Shown: one piece after another, positions 1-5,629 of the stretch
How the letters are laid out: each line of letters opens with the position of its first letter
How positions within the stretch are numbered: the stretch's first letter is position 1
Source of the DNA: a virus
IMG/VR virus record: IMGVR_UViG_3300046000_008411
Span: 1-20,905 of that record
Direction: 5' to 3' (one strand)
DNA length: 20,905 nucleotides
Program-made: the position numbers and the translations under genes
Notes under the pieces: generated by a model
Database searches by the model: none
What the model was told of the DNA's origin: nothing
What the model saw: only the letters and a program-made list of their open reading frames with translations

Positions 1-765
1 ACTAACCTTGCTTATTGGCATGCAAGAAGGGGGATTAAATATGGCGACAAAGATGCATTGGCAGAAGTTAAAACATGGATGGAGCATCAGGCCTTTTACC
101 TTACAGAAGCCACGGTCGAGCTGGCGAAAGAAAGAGGAAAGTGTAAAGACTCAGACAGAACAAGATACGGACAAGGAGAATTCCCCTGGGAAAGACGAGC
201 AGCAGGAGTCAACGAACTTGCCGACTTTACCCCGGAACTCGACTGGGAATCACTGAGAAAGGAGATGACCCAACATGGCGTACGAAATGCTACTCTTATG
301 GCTATTGCTCCTGTGGAGTCAAGCAGTGTTGTTATTAACAGTACTAACGGTATTGAAATGCCTATGAGTTTGATCAGCACTAAAGAATCTAAAGCAGGAT
401 CATTCACACAGGTAGTTCCGGAATATAATCGATTGAAACACAAGTACCAGTTAATGTGGGAACAGAAAGACTGCGACGGTTACATTAAAACAGCAGCAGT
501 ACTAGCAGCTTATGTGGATCAAAGTATCAGTACCAATACATTCTATAATCCAGCACATTGGGCAGACCGTAAAGTTCCAACTACATTAATCGCCAAGAAT
601 TTGATGCAGGCACATGTGTGGGGATTAAAAACATTCTACTACAGTTTGATCAACAAGGCCGGCAGCAAGCAACAGGCGGAACTAACACCAGAAGTGCATT
701 ACAACGGATTCCACAATGAACGAGAGTTGATCGAGGATGAAGATTGTGAGGCCTGCAAACTATGA
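1..765 (+). CDS. nrdA: Ribonucleotide reductase class I alpha subunit, C-terminal part
   Basis: The reading frame is open from base 1, so the gene starts upstream of the window and about 254 C-terminal residues are present. Class Ia NrdA reduces ribonucleoside diphosphates to deoxy forms in a complex with NrdB. Visible family marks are NGIE followed by a QVVPEY segment, the DQSIS(T)NTFYNP segment, the KTFYY tyrosine pair matching the radical-transfer Tyr730/Tyr731 of E. coli (KTLYY), and a C-terminal tail ending EDCEACKL, where the two cysteines correspond to the redox shuttle pair that glutaredoxin or thioredoxin recharges. The Cys spacing (CxxC) is shorter than the CxxxxC of E. coli. The stop codon overlaps the next gene by ATGA. 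Phages use this enzyme to feed genome replication; a glutaredoxin is encoded nearby. Confidence 0.95.
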   Translation, partial: TNLAYWHARRGIKYGDKDALAEVKTWMEHQAFYLTEATVELAKERGKCKDSDRTRYGQGEFPWERRAAGVNELADFTPELDWESLRKEMTQHGVRNATLMAIAPVESSSVVINSTNGIEMPMSLISTKESKAGSFTQVVPEYNRLKHKYQLMWEQKDCDGYIKTAAVLAAYVDQSISTNTFYNPAHWADRKVPTTLIAKNLMQAHVWGLKTFYYSLINKAGSKQQAELTPEVHYNGFHNERELIEDEDCEACKL

Positions 766-1211
766 AAACACTTAGAGAATATATTGATTTGATTTCAGAA
801 TCTACCAAAATAGATGATGAGTGGTTTAAAGACGGAGCTTTCAACACTTTTAAAAAGCCAGCCGAAGAAAAGTATGAAATTGCCAAAGAACCCGGAACAG
901 TTGATACACTCGAAGGACCAGTTCGATATGAAGCAGGACATTATATCATGACAGGACCTAAGGGCGAGAAATATCCTATCACTCCAGAGAAATTTAAAAA
1001 TCTCAAAGACGATCAAGGAGATGGAGTTGCTACACCTAAGAAGATTCCAAAGGTAGCGAAGCTTGCAGATCACGATGGCGTATTACACACATCGTGGGGC
1101 GATCTCAAATATACCAAAGGCAACGACTACATTGTGCGTCATAGCGAAGGCGACTATGGCGCAGTAAAGACAGATATATTTCAACAAACATACGACACAA
1201 CAAATGAGTAA
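762..1211 (+). CDS. Unknown phage protein with capsid-targeting-like N-terminus
   Basis: A 149-residue protein inserted between nrdA and nrdB, overlapping the first by 4 bases and the second by 8. I do not recognise a named family. Two similar stretches of about 15 residues are visible: one around residues 66-82 (HYIMTGPKGEKYPI, then a Phe) and one around 126-143 (DYIVRHSEGDYGAV, then DIFQQTY), suggesting a duplicated small beta domain. The N-terminus MKTLREYIDLISES resembles the short capsid targeting sequence of T4 internal proteins (a MKTYQEFI-type start) and has an I-x-E site like those cut by the T4 prohead protease gp21. It is therefore a candidate internal head protein, but the location inside the nrd operon argues equally for a role with ribonucleotide reductase. 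Function not established. Confidence 0.8.
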   Translation: MKTLREYIDLISESTKIDDEWFKDGAFNTFKKPAEEKYEIAKEPGTVDTLEGPVRYEAGHYIMTGPKGEKYPITPEKFKNLKDDQGDGVATPKKIPKVAKLADHDGVLHTSWGDLKYTKGNDYIVRHSEGDYGAVKTDIFQQTYDTTNE

Positions 1212-2304
1212 AGCACAATACAACCTACATACAAAGACAGACTATCTTAATCGCAAGATGTTCTTGGACCCAGCAGGGCCAGTTACTATCCAACGTTTTG
1301 AAGAAGTCAAGTACAAGAAGATCGCAGACTTCGAAGCCACAGCACGTGGATTTTTTTGGCAACCAGAAGAGATCAGTCTCACTAAAGATTCAAATGACTT
1401 TAAAGATTCCAGTGACGCGGTCAAACATATCTTTACCAGCAATCTATTACGTCAAACAGCATTGGATAGTTTGCAAGGCCGCGGCCCAACACAGGTATTC
1501 ACTCCTGTGTGCAGTCTACCAGAAGTAGAGGCGCTGATGTACAACTGGGGATTCTTTGAAACTAATATTCACAGCAAGAGTTACAGTCACATCATTCGTA
1601 ATATCTACAACGTGCCTAAGGATGTTTTCAACACAATTCACGATACCAAAGAAATCGTAGAAATGGCCAGTTCAGTAGGCAACTACTATGACAAGTTGCA
1701 TGTTATTAACTGTCGTAAAGAATTAGGTGAAACGATTCCGGAAATGGAGTATGTCAAAGCTGTTTGGATGGCACTGCATGCCAGCTATGCGTTGGAGGCA
1801 TTTCGTTTCATGGTGTCATTTGCTACGAGTCTAGCAATGGTAGAGAACAAAATCTTTATCGGTAATGGCAATATTATCAGCCTAATCTTGCAGGACGAAC
1901 TCTTACACAAAGGTTGGACTGCTTACTTAATCAATCAAGTAATCAAAGATGATCCTAGATTCTTAGTAGCCAAAGCAGAATGTGAAGCAGAAGTATACGC
2001 ATTATATATGGATGTGATTCGTGAAGAAAAGGACTGGGCCACGTACCTGTTCAAAATGGGTCCAGTGATTGGGTTGAACGCCAACATTCTGCGCGACTTT
2101 GTAGACTTTACCGCAGTCGGCGCATTGAAAGATATTGGCATTAAGTATCAAGCCAGTGCCCCTAAGTCAACTCCGATTCCTTGGTTCAACAAACATGTCG
2201 ATACCAGCAAAAAGCAAACAGCTCTACAAGAAAGTGAAAGCACTAACTACGTAATAGGAGTCATGGGAGAAAATCTTGACTACGATGCTCTTCCGGCTAT
2301 ATAA
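1204..2304 (+). CDS. nrdB: Ribonucleotide reductase class I beta subunit
   Basis: A full-length 366-residue radical-bearing subunit that works with NrdA. By alignment to E. coli NrdB the metal ligands are Asp88, Glu119, His123, Glu198, Glu232 and His235, and Tyr127 in the SKSYSHI segment matches the radical Tyr122. One oddity: Glu119 and His123 are separated by three residues (ETNIH) where E. coli and mammalian enzymes have two (ETIH, ENIH). The C-terminus is an acidic tail (NLDYDALPAI) of the type that docks into NrdA. There is no clear ribosome binding site; the ATG lies inside the end of the preceding gene, so translational coupling is likely. A single-residue insertion next to a metal ligand deserves checking but may be a lineage trait. 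Confidence 0.96.
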   Translation: MSKAQYNLHTKTDYLNRKMFLDPAGPVTIQRFEEVKYKKIADFEATARGFFWQPEEISLTKDSNDFKDSSDAVKHIFTSNLLRQTALDSLQGRGPTQVFTPVCSLPEVEALMYNWGFFETNIHSKSYSHIIRNIYNVPKDVFNTIHDTKEIVEMASSVGNYYDKLHVINCRKELGETIPEMEYVKAVWMALHASYALEAFRFMVSFATSLAMVENKIFIGNGNIISLILQDELLHKGWTAYLINQVIKDDPRFLVAKAECEAEVYALYMDVIREEKDWATYLFKMGPVIGLNANILRDFVDFTAVGALKDIGIKYQASAPKSTPIPWFNKHVDTSKKQTALQESESTNYVIGVMGENLDYDALPAI

Positions 2305-2310
2305 TAAACC

Positions 2311-2478
2311 ATGTATAAAGCACAATTCAAAAGAAATAACCCTTACGAATCTTGGACCACAATAGGACACTATGGCAGTGAACAAGCTGCCATCGCAGCA
2401 GCACTGAGTTATAAAAACAAAGGCATGCTGCTGGTCAGAGTCACAGACAAGAATGGCGGCATTGTGTACACAGGTTAA
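2311..2478 (+). CDS. Small unknown phage protein (55 aa)
   Basis: The frame starts at an ATG seven bases after nrdB and encodes 55 residues beginning MYKAQFKRNNPYESW, with an alanine-rich helix in the middle (EQAAIAAALSYK) and a short beta-like tail (MLLVRVTDKNGG). It is tightly packed between nrdB and the next gene, in the same direction, and its codon use resembles its neighbours. Small proteins of this general form are common in T4-like phages of aquatic bacteria, but I cannot name a family or function. There is no strong ribosome binding site, so it probably depends on coupling to nrdB. Confidence 0.65.
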   Translation: MYKAQFKRNNPYESWTTIGHYGSEQAAIAAALSYKNKGMLLVRVTDKNGGIVYTG

Positions 2479-2491
2479 TAAAGGAAACAAT

Positions 2492-2719
2492 ATGTATACC
2501 CCTAATACCAAAATACGAGAATCCGAAGATTTCCGTGCCATTTATAATGTTATGGACAAATTCCAAAAAATTGAAGAAAAGAATCGCTGTCTGAGAGTGC
2601 AATTTTTAGATTGGTTGTCAGCTAAAATGCACTCATGGGCTGTCAGCATCAAAGCTACGTCAGACCGCATCGACTCACCGTGTATTATCAAAGTAGATAC
2701 TGTAAGGAAATCAAAATGA
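2492..2719 (+). CDS. Unknown small protein (75 aa)
   Basis: The frame could open earlier (2453), but the ATG at 2492 follows an AAAGGA ribosome binding site and clears the upstream gene, so it is the likely start. The product is 75 residues, starting MYTPNTKIRESEDF, with a probable amphipathic helix (FRAIYNVMDKFQKIEEKNRCL) and a basic C-terminus (DTVRKSK). No recognised domain. Its stop overlaps the glutaredoxin start in an ATGA arrangement, so the two are probably translated together from the nrd operon mRNA. Confidence 0.65.
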   Translation: MYTPNTKIRESEDFRAIYNVMDKFQKIEEKNRCLRVQFLDWLSAKMHSWAVSIKATSDRIDSPCIIKVDTVRKSK

Positions 2720-2970
2720 CCGCAGTGGTATGGAGTAAGTATAATTGTCCCTATTGTGATCAGGCCAAGGCATTACTCACACAGAGGAACATAGCATATG
2801 AAGAACGCAAGATCGGTGACGGCTACACTAGAGAAGAGCTTTTAGAAGCTGTGCCAACAGCTCGCACAGTTCCACAGATCTTCATTAACAATCAATTAGT
2901 CGGTGGCTTTACAGAACTTAGAACTTATTTAGAACAAACAGCCGGCGGATTCGGCGAAGGGAAAATATGA
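2716..2970 (+). CDS. grxC: Glutaredoxin
   Basis: An 84-residue glutaredoxin with the redox motif CPYC at residues 11-14, the cis-proline segment TVPQIFIN, and the glutathione-binding GG(F) turn that follows. These are standard for dithiol glutaredoxins, which use glutathione to reduce ribonucleotide reductase and other disulfides. An in-frame ATG exists 81 bases upstream (2635), but it would add an unrelated basic stretch; the ATG at 2716 has an AAGGAAA ribosome binding site and places the first beta strand correctly. It lies in the same run of overlapping genes as nrdA and nrdB, and the obvious partner is the NrdA C-terminal cysteine pair. The gene symbol is by family only; phages often call it nrdC or grx. 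Confidence 0.93.
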   Translation: MTAVVWSKYNCPYCDQAKALLTQRNIAYEERKIGDGYTREELLEAVPTARTVPQIFINNQLVGGFTELRTYLEQTAGGFGEGKI

Positions 2971-3260
2971 TGTTGATAGACAAAGGTGTTGCAGTAGGAG
3001 AAGTGGTTACATTAAAACTTACCAGCGGTGAAGAACTAGTAGCAAAATTAGCAGATGATCAGGTCATGCACTATAAACTGTCTCATCCTATGGTGATTGC
3101 CATGAGTCCAAAAGGACCTGCACTGATGCCCTACCTATTCACAGTGGATCCTAGCAAAGAAGTAAGAATAGCCAAAGGTGTAGTAGCTGTGGTAGAAGCC
3201 ACAGATAAGTCTTTTGCTGATCAATTCGTAGAAACTACAACAGGAATTAAGTTAGTTTAA
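2967..3260 (+). CDS. Small beta-rich phage protein, possibly Sm/Lsm-like
   Basis: 97 residues, overlapping the glutaredoxin stop (ATGA) and the next start (TAATG). The sequence has an opening strand GEVVTLKLTSGEELVAKL that looks like the first strands of an Sm/Lsm-type small barrel, followed by HPMVIAMSPKGPALMPYLF and a C-terminal segment with a FADQFVE motif. I recognise this as the kind of small conserved protein often found in T4-like marine phages, but I cannot assign a biochemical function. The Sm-like reading rests only on the strand pattern and could be wrong; a chain-end or tail-associated barrel is an alternative. Confidence 0.75.
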   Translation: MMLIDKGVAVGEVVTLKLTSGEELVAKLADDQVMHYKLSHPMVIAMSPKGPALMPYLFTVDPSKEVRIAKGVVAVVEATDKSFADQFVETTTGIKLV

Positions 3261-3466
3261 TGCATAAATTTGTCATTATGGTCGACGGAGAACTTGTAAC
3301 TTATACAAAGTACGAGGATATTCCTGACAATTTTGACCACGTAATAGAATTTGTACCTGAAATACCAAACGAGCCGCATACTGAGAACCAACACGAAGAA
3401 ATTGATCAATGGAATAACAGACTTCAACTGTTAATTCAAAAAGAAAACAGCCATAGGGGGAGTTAA
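3260..3466 (+). CDS. Unknown acidic small protein (68 aa)
   Basis: 68 residues, one-base overlap with the preceding stop (TAATG). It begins MHKFVIMVDGELVTYTKYEDI and is acidic in the middle (EFVPEIPNEPHTENQHEEI), ending with a probable short helix. No recognised domain, signal peptide or membrane segment. A T4-like ribosome binding site (AGGGGGA) for the next gene overlaps its last codons. Its close packing between two phage genes supports it being real; function unknown. Confidence 0.6.
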   Translation: MHKFVIMVDGELVTYTKYEDIPDNFDHVIEFVPEIPNEPHTENQHEEIDQWNNRLQLLIQKENSHRGS

Positions 3467-3468
3467 AT

Positions 3469-3756
3469 ATGCCAGCAGTAACTAGAATCGGAGATGCAGA
3501 TGTTGCCCATTGTTCAGGCATGGTGAGAGCAGTTGGCTCCGGTGATGTCTTTGTTAACAACATAGCAGTTAGCAGACAGAGCGACATAAACACTTCACAT
3601 TTGTTACCTGGTAGTCCATGTCCTTCGCATACTGCACCGATAGCATCTGGTAGCAGTACTGTCTTTGTAAATAATTTAGGTTGTGGACGAATCGGTGATG
3701 CTCTTTCTGGGTGTACATCAGTCGCCGCCGGAAGTCCAAATGTGTTTGCAGGGTAA
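3469..3756 (+). CDS. PAAR-motif tail spike tip protein
   Basis: A 95-residue protein made of short glycine-rich repeats typical of PAAR domains: it opens PAVTRIGDADVAHC and repeats the pattern of Gly/Val strands with NNI and NNLGCGRIGD turns. Several His and Cys residues (H14, C15, H44, C51, H54) could form the zinc site that sharpens the tip. PAAR proteins cap the gp5 spike of T4-like baseplates (gp5.4) and the VgrG spike of type VI secretion, and pierce the outer membrane. The ribosome binding site AGGGGGAG sits just upstream. In this phage setting, gp5.4-like use is the simplest reading. Confidence 0.9.
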   Translation: MPAVTRIGDADVAHCSGMVRAVGSGDVFVNNIAVSRQSDINTSHLLPGSPCPSHTAPIASGSSTVFVNNLGCGRIGDALSGCTSVAAGSPNVFAG

Positions 3757-3759
3757 TTA

Positions 3760-4170
3760 ATGAAAAAATTATTTTGGAACGTATTAGGATTCCTAAGTTT
3801 GGGAATGGCCTACATAGGGTTGATAACTCCAGGCATACCATACTCACCATTTATCGTATTTTCGGCGTATTGCTTTTCCAAAGGTTCAGAACGCATGCAC
3901 CGTTGGATCTATAATCATAAAATATTTGGACCATTCCTTACAAATTGGAATGAAAAGAGAGTATTTCCACAGAAAATGCGCTATTTGATGTTGACAATGA
4001 TGTCAATAAGCCTTATAATGATGTATGTGAGCGGAGTAAAACCCGTGGGCATATTGAGCACAGCAGGATTTATGATGATTGTGGCAATTTGGGCTTGGAG
4101 ATTTCCTAATACCCCAGAAGAACACGATCGCCGCAAAGCAGCTGGCGAAAACATAGGTTGGCTTAAATAA
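3760..4170 (+). CDS. DUF454 (YbaN-like) inner membrane protein
   Basis: 136 residues with an N-terminal hydrophobic segment (LGFLSLGMAYIGLITPGIPYSPF split by the conserved GLITPGIP turn), a cytosolic middle containing the family pattern FxKGSERMHRWIYNH...FGPFLTNW, and two further membrane helices near residues 68-100. This is the DUF454/YbaN family, an inner membrane protein of unknown role in bacteria, usually near 120-135 residues. It begins four bases after the PAAR stop. A complete membrane protein of bacterial type in a phage suggests capture from a host. What it does during infection is not known. Confidence 0.85.
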   Translation: MKKLFWNVLGFLSLGMAYIGLITPGIPYSPFIVFSAYCFSKGSERMHRWIYNHKIFGPFLTNWNEKRVFPQKMRYLMLTMMSISLIMMYVSGVKPVGILSTAGFMMIVAIWAWRFPNTPEEHDRRKAAGENIGWLK

Positions 4171-4220
4171 CAACACACAGACAGTATACAATTAATTTTT
4201 AACAAAGGTAAAACAGTAAT

Positions 4221-4424
4221 ATGGCAACAGGTAAAGTAAAATGGTTTAACGACGCCAAGGGTTTTGGTTTCATTACTCCCGATAATGGTGGCGCAGATTT
4301 ATTTGCACACTTTTCACAGATTAATTCAAGTGGCTTCAAAAGCTTACAAGAAGGACAGAGTGTAAGGTTTGAAGTAACTCAGGGTCAAAAAGGCGAGCAG
4401 GCTAGCAACATTCAGCCAGCTTAA
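4221..4424 (+). CDS. cspA: Cold shock domain protein
   Basis: 67 residues, one complete cold shock domain. The RNA-binding motifs RNP1 (KGFGFI, residues 13-18) and RNP2 (DLFAHF, 26-31) are intact, and the start [14 protein letters not shown] is typical. Csp proteins bind single-stranded RNA and melt secondary structure, helping translation. The upstream 50 bases hold an AAAGG ribosome binding site and a weak -10-like TATACA (4185) without a convincing -35. The stop codon is immediately followed by an 8-bp hairpin and then the tmRNA acceptor piece, so csp and the tmRNA may share a transcript. Symbol by family only. Confidence 0.94.
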   Translation: MATGKVKWFNDAKGFGFITPDNGGADLFAHFSQINSSGFKSLQEGQSVRFEVTQGQKGEQASNIQPA

Positions 4425-4443
4425 GGAATTGTTGTAATTCCTT
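4423..4443 (+). other. Hairpin between csp and tmRNA acceptor piece
   Basis: A perfect 8-bp stem (AAGGAATT / AATTCCTT, loop GTTGT) overlaps the csp stop codon and ends just before the tmRNA. It has no U tract, so it is not a standard terminator; it may stop decay, mark an RNA processing site, or insulate csp from the tmRNA precursor. Its 3' arm could instead pair with GAAGG at 4450-4454 (CCTTC AAAGT GAAGG), so the two folds are mutually exclusive. Confidence 0.6.
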
Positions 4444-4449
4444 CAAAGT

Positions 4450-4492
4450 GAAGGCATTCTGGACGCGGGTTCGACTCCCGCCAGGTCCACCA
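4450..4492 (+). ncRNA. ssrA: tmRNA acceptor piece (T arm and CCA end)
   Basis: Contains the helix-2 3' strand (4455-4461), linker GAC, T stem GCGGG/CCCGC (4465-4469 with 4477-4481), T loop TTCGACT, acceptor 3' strand (4482-4488), discriminator A4489 and CCA. The GGACGCGGGTTCGACTCCCG block is nearly the same as the 3' end of E. coli tmRNA. There is no D arm or anticodon arm upstream, so it is not a tRNA. The 5' end of the mature piece is a guess. Confidence 0.92.
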
Positions 4493-4503
4493 AAAGGATT
4501 GTT

Positions 4504-4617
4504 ATGTTTGAAAACTGGCATTGGAGTTATATGTGGGGCATATTGGCAACACTAAATCTTTGGTTCTGGTTAATTAAAAGTCTTTTTGATGGGCCTGATT
4601 TGGATTCGACAGGGTGA
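4504..4617 (+). CDS. Possible membrane micro-ORF in tmRNA intervening segment
   Basis: A 37-residue frame opens at ATG 4504, twelve bases after the tmRNA CCA, with an AAAGGA ribosome binding site at suitable spacing. It starts MFENWHWSYMWGILATLN, is rich in Trp and hydrophobic residues (one membrane helix: WGILATLNLWFWLIKSLF) and ends inside the tmRNA coding piece at TGA 4615-4617, where the last residues are forced by the conserved tmRNA 5' end. It could only be translated from the unprocessed precursor. The good ribosome binding site and coherent membrane helix favour a real gene; the overlap with a structured RNA argues against. Left as a candidate. Confidence 0.4.
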   Translation: MFENWHWSYMWGILATLNLWFWLIKSLFDGPDLDSTG

Positions 4618-4817
4618 GATAATAGAGACGGCAACACGGTAGGCGATGACCGTTAATCAAGCAAATAAACGTAAATGCAAAAGCAGATACATTCGACTTC
4701 AGCGCAATGAGCTTCACTGGTAACACCGTTCGTGGTGCTGCTAATGCAAGCAGATTTGCCCTAGCTGCCTAAAAAACAGCGGTCCGAGGCAGTTATGCCT
4801 TGTAATCAAAAATAGCA
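4591..4817 (+). ncRNA. ssrA: tmRNA coding piece with tag frame
   Basis: Begins with GGGCCTGATTTGGATTCGAC, the hallmark 5' end of tmRNA. ACGG (4628-4631) with CCGT (4650-4653) is a candidate for pseudoknot 1. The resume codon is most likely GCA at 4677, preceded by AAACGTAAAT, a typical context. The tag frame then runs to TAA at 4770-4772: 31 residues beginning AKADTFDFSAM and ending NASRFALAA. The ALAA end is the usual ClpXP/ClpAP-recognised signal. The tag is about three times the common length of 8-12 residues. Downstream bases to 4817 probably hold further pseudoknot structure before the terminator. Confidence 0.9.
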
Positions 4818-4843
4818 GAGCCCGCTTCGGCGGGTTTCTTTTT
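4818..4843 (+). terminator. Terminator of the tmRNA unit
   Basis: Stem CCCGC/GCGGG with a TTCG loop (4821-4834), extended by G-U and A-U pairs and followed by TTTCTTTTT. A canonical Rho-independent terminator. Confidence 0.9.
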
Positions 4844-4867
4844 GGGCTTAATTCAAGAAATAAAAGG

Positions 4868-4896
4868 TTGACTTTGCAAAGTCATAAGTATAACAT
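4868..4896 (+). promoter_or_regulatory. Sigma70-like promoter with palindromic -35 region
   Basis: TTGACT at 4868-4873, then TAACAT at 4891-4896 (17-bp spacer) or TATAAC at 4889-4894 (15 bp). The -35 lies in a perfect 16-bp palindrome, TGACTTTGCAAAGTCA (4869-4884), which looks like an operator. It drives the outer-membrane protein gene at 4933. Confidence 0.65.
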
Positions 4897-4932
4897 TATA
4901 GATTAACACAGTAAATTAACAAAGGAGAAACT

Positions 4933-5487
4933 ATGAAATTTACAAAACAACTGACACTCGCAATGGCCTCATTATTGGTCACCGGTTCAGCATTGGCCGC
5001 CGGCTATGCCACCTATGAGTACAGCGAAGAAGAAAACCGTGCAACCAGCGCCAACAACATTGCCAACGCAGTGGTAGTTGGTGTTAAGGCTGCTGAAGGT
5101 TGGGACTACAGCCTCAAAGCCAACACCAGCCAAACTGCACTGGGCTCAGGTTCAATCAGTTCAGGTCTAGAAGTTCGTGCTAGAAAATCCATGGGCATGT
5201 TCTACTTGGGTGGACGTCTAGGTGAGCGCATCACCAGCAGCACACACTTCAGCACCTATGCCATCGACGCAGGTGTTAAGTTTCCATTGGCAGCTGGCTT
5301 CACTGGTGATGTAGGCGGTCGTTATCGCAATGCATTCGAAAGCGGCAAAGCCTACGAAACCCAACGTGTGCATGCCACAGTGGGCTATGCATTGACCAAG
5401 CAAGACTCTGTTGCCGTACGTTTTTCACGTTCATACGGTGACGAAGAAAAAGATGCATGGCGTTTAAGCTACACACGTAGTTTCTAA
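4933..5487 (+). CDS. Small outer-membrane beta-barrel protein
   Basis: 184 residues with a clear Sec signal peptide (MKFTKQLTLAMASLLVTGS, then ALA before AGYATYEY) and a mature part of alternating polar/hydrophobic strands with glycine-rich turns (VVVGVKAAEGWDYSLKAN, SGLEVRARK, FYLGGRLGER, YAIDAGVKFPL, VGGRYRNAF, HATVGYALT, VAVRFSRSY, WRLSYTRSF), about eight strands. The last residue is Phe in a WRLSYTRSF strand, the signal read by the BAM complex. No enzyme residues are evident. It has its own promoter, an AAAGGAGA ribosome binding site and its own terminator, so it is a stand-alone cargo-like unit. Phage-encoded barrel proteins are known to alter receptors or block other phages (for example Lom-type proteins); here that role is inference. 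Confidence 0.85.
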   Translation: MKFTKQLTLAMASLLVTGSALAAGYATYEYSEEENRATSANNIANAVVVGVKAAEGWDYSLKANTSQTALGSGSISSGLEVRARKSMGMFYLGGRLGERITSSTHFSTYAIDAGVKFPLAAGFTGDVGGRYRNAFESGKAYETQRVHATVGYALTKQDSVAVRFSRSYGDEEKDAWRLSYTRSF

Positions 5488-5503
5488 TCGCTATATGCTC
5501 AAT

Positions 5504-5529
5504 AAAGGACCTTCGGGTCCTTTTATTTT
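5504..5529 (+). terminator. Terminator after outer-membrane protein gene
   Basis: AAAGGACC (5504-5511), TTCG loop, GGTCCTTT (5516-5523), then a run of T with one A. Canonical Rho-independent terminator. Confidence 0.92.
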
Positions 5530-5560
5530 TTCTATTACAGCAATAGAAATAATTATTGTA

Positions 5561-5598
5561 AAAACCTATTGATTTTAGGTTTTAATAGGATATATAAT
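5561..5598 (+). promoter_or_regulatory. Sigma70-like promoter with inverted repeat around -35
   Basis: TTGATT (5569-5574) and TATAAT (5593-5598), 18-bp spacer. The -35 is the centre of an inverted repeat with 8-bp arms, AAAACCTA (5561-5568) and TAGGTTTT (5576-5583). Upstream, CAATA/TATTG form another small dyad. It serves the rubrerythrin gene at 5630. Confidence 0.7.
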
Positions 5599-5629
5599 AT
5601 ACACATACAACACAAACAAGGAGAAATGT

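Larger units (their letters stand above)
4444..4838 (+). ncRNA. ssrA: Circularly permuted (two-piece) tmRNA gene
   Basis: tmRNA frees stalled ribosomes: its tRNA-like end carries alanine and its internal frame adds a degradation tag. Here the 3' acceptor portion lies upstream of the 5' coding portion, as in the permuted genes of alphaproteobacteria, cyanobacteria and some betaproteobacteria. The ends match: GGGCCTG (4591-4597) pairs with CAGGTCC (4482-4488) as a 7-bp acceptor stem containing the G3-U70 wobble that sets alanine identity, followed by A and an encoded CCA (4490-4492). Helix 2 forms between CAGGGTG (4610-4616) and CATTCTG (4455-4461). The T arm is a perfect 5-bp stem with a TTCGACT loop. 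A Rho-independent terminator ends the unit. Processing would remove the roughly 98-base intervening segment to give two RNAs. Exact mature ends are not visible. Confidence 0.93.

Noticed and set aside
2635-2715. N-terminal extension of glutaredoxin
   Set aside because: The added residues are not part of the fold, and the ATG at 2716 has its own ribosome binding site.
4461-4492. A tRNA gene (perfect T arm plus CCA)
   Set aside because: There is no D or anticodon arm upstream; the T arm pairs with the tmRNA 5' end at 4591 instead.
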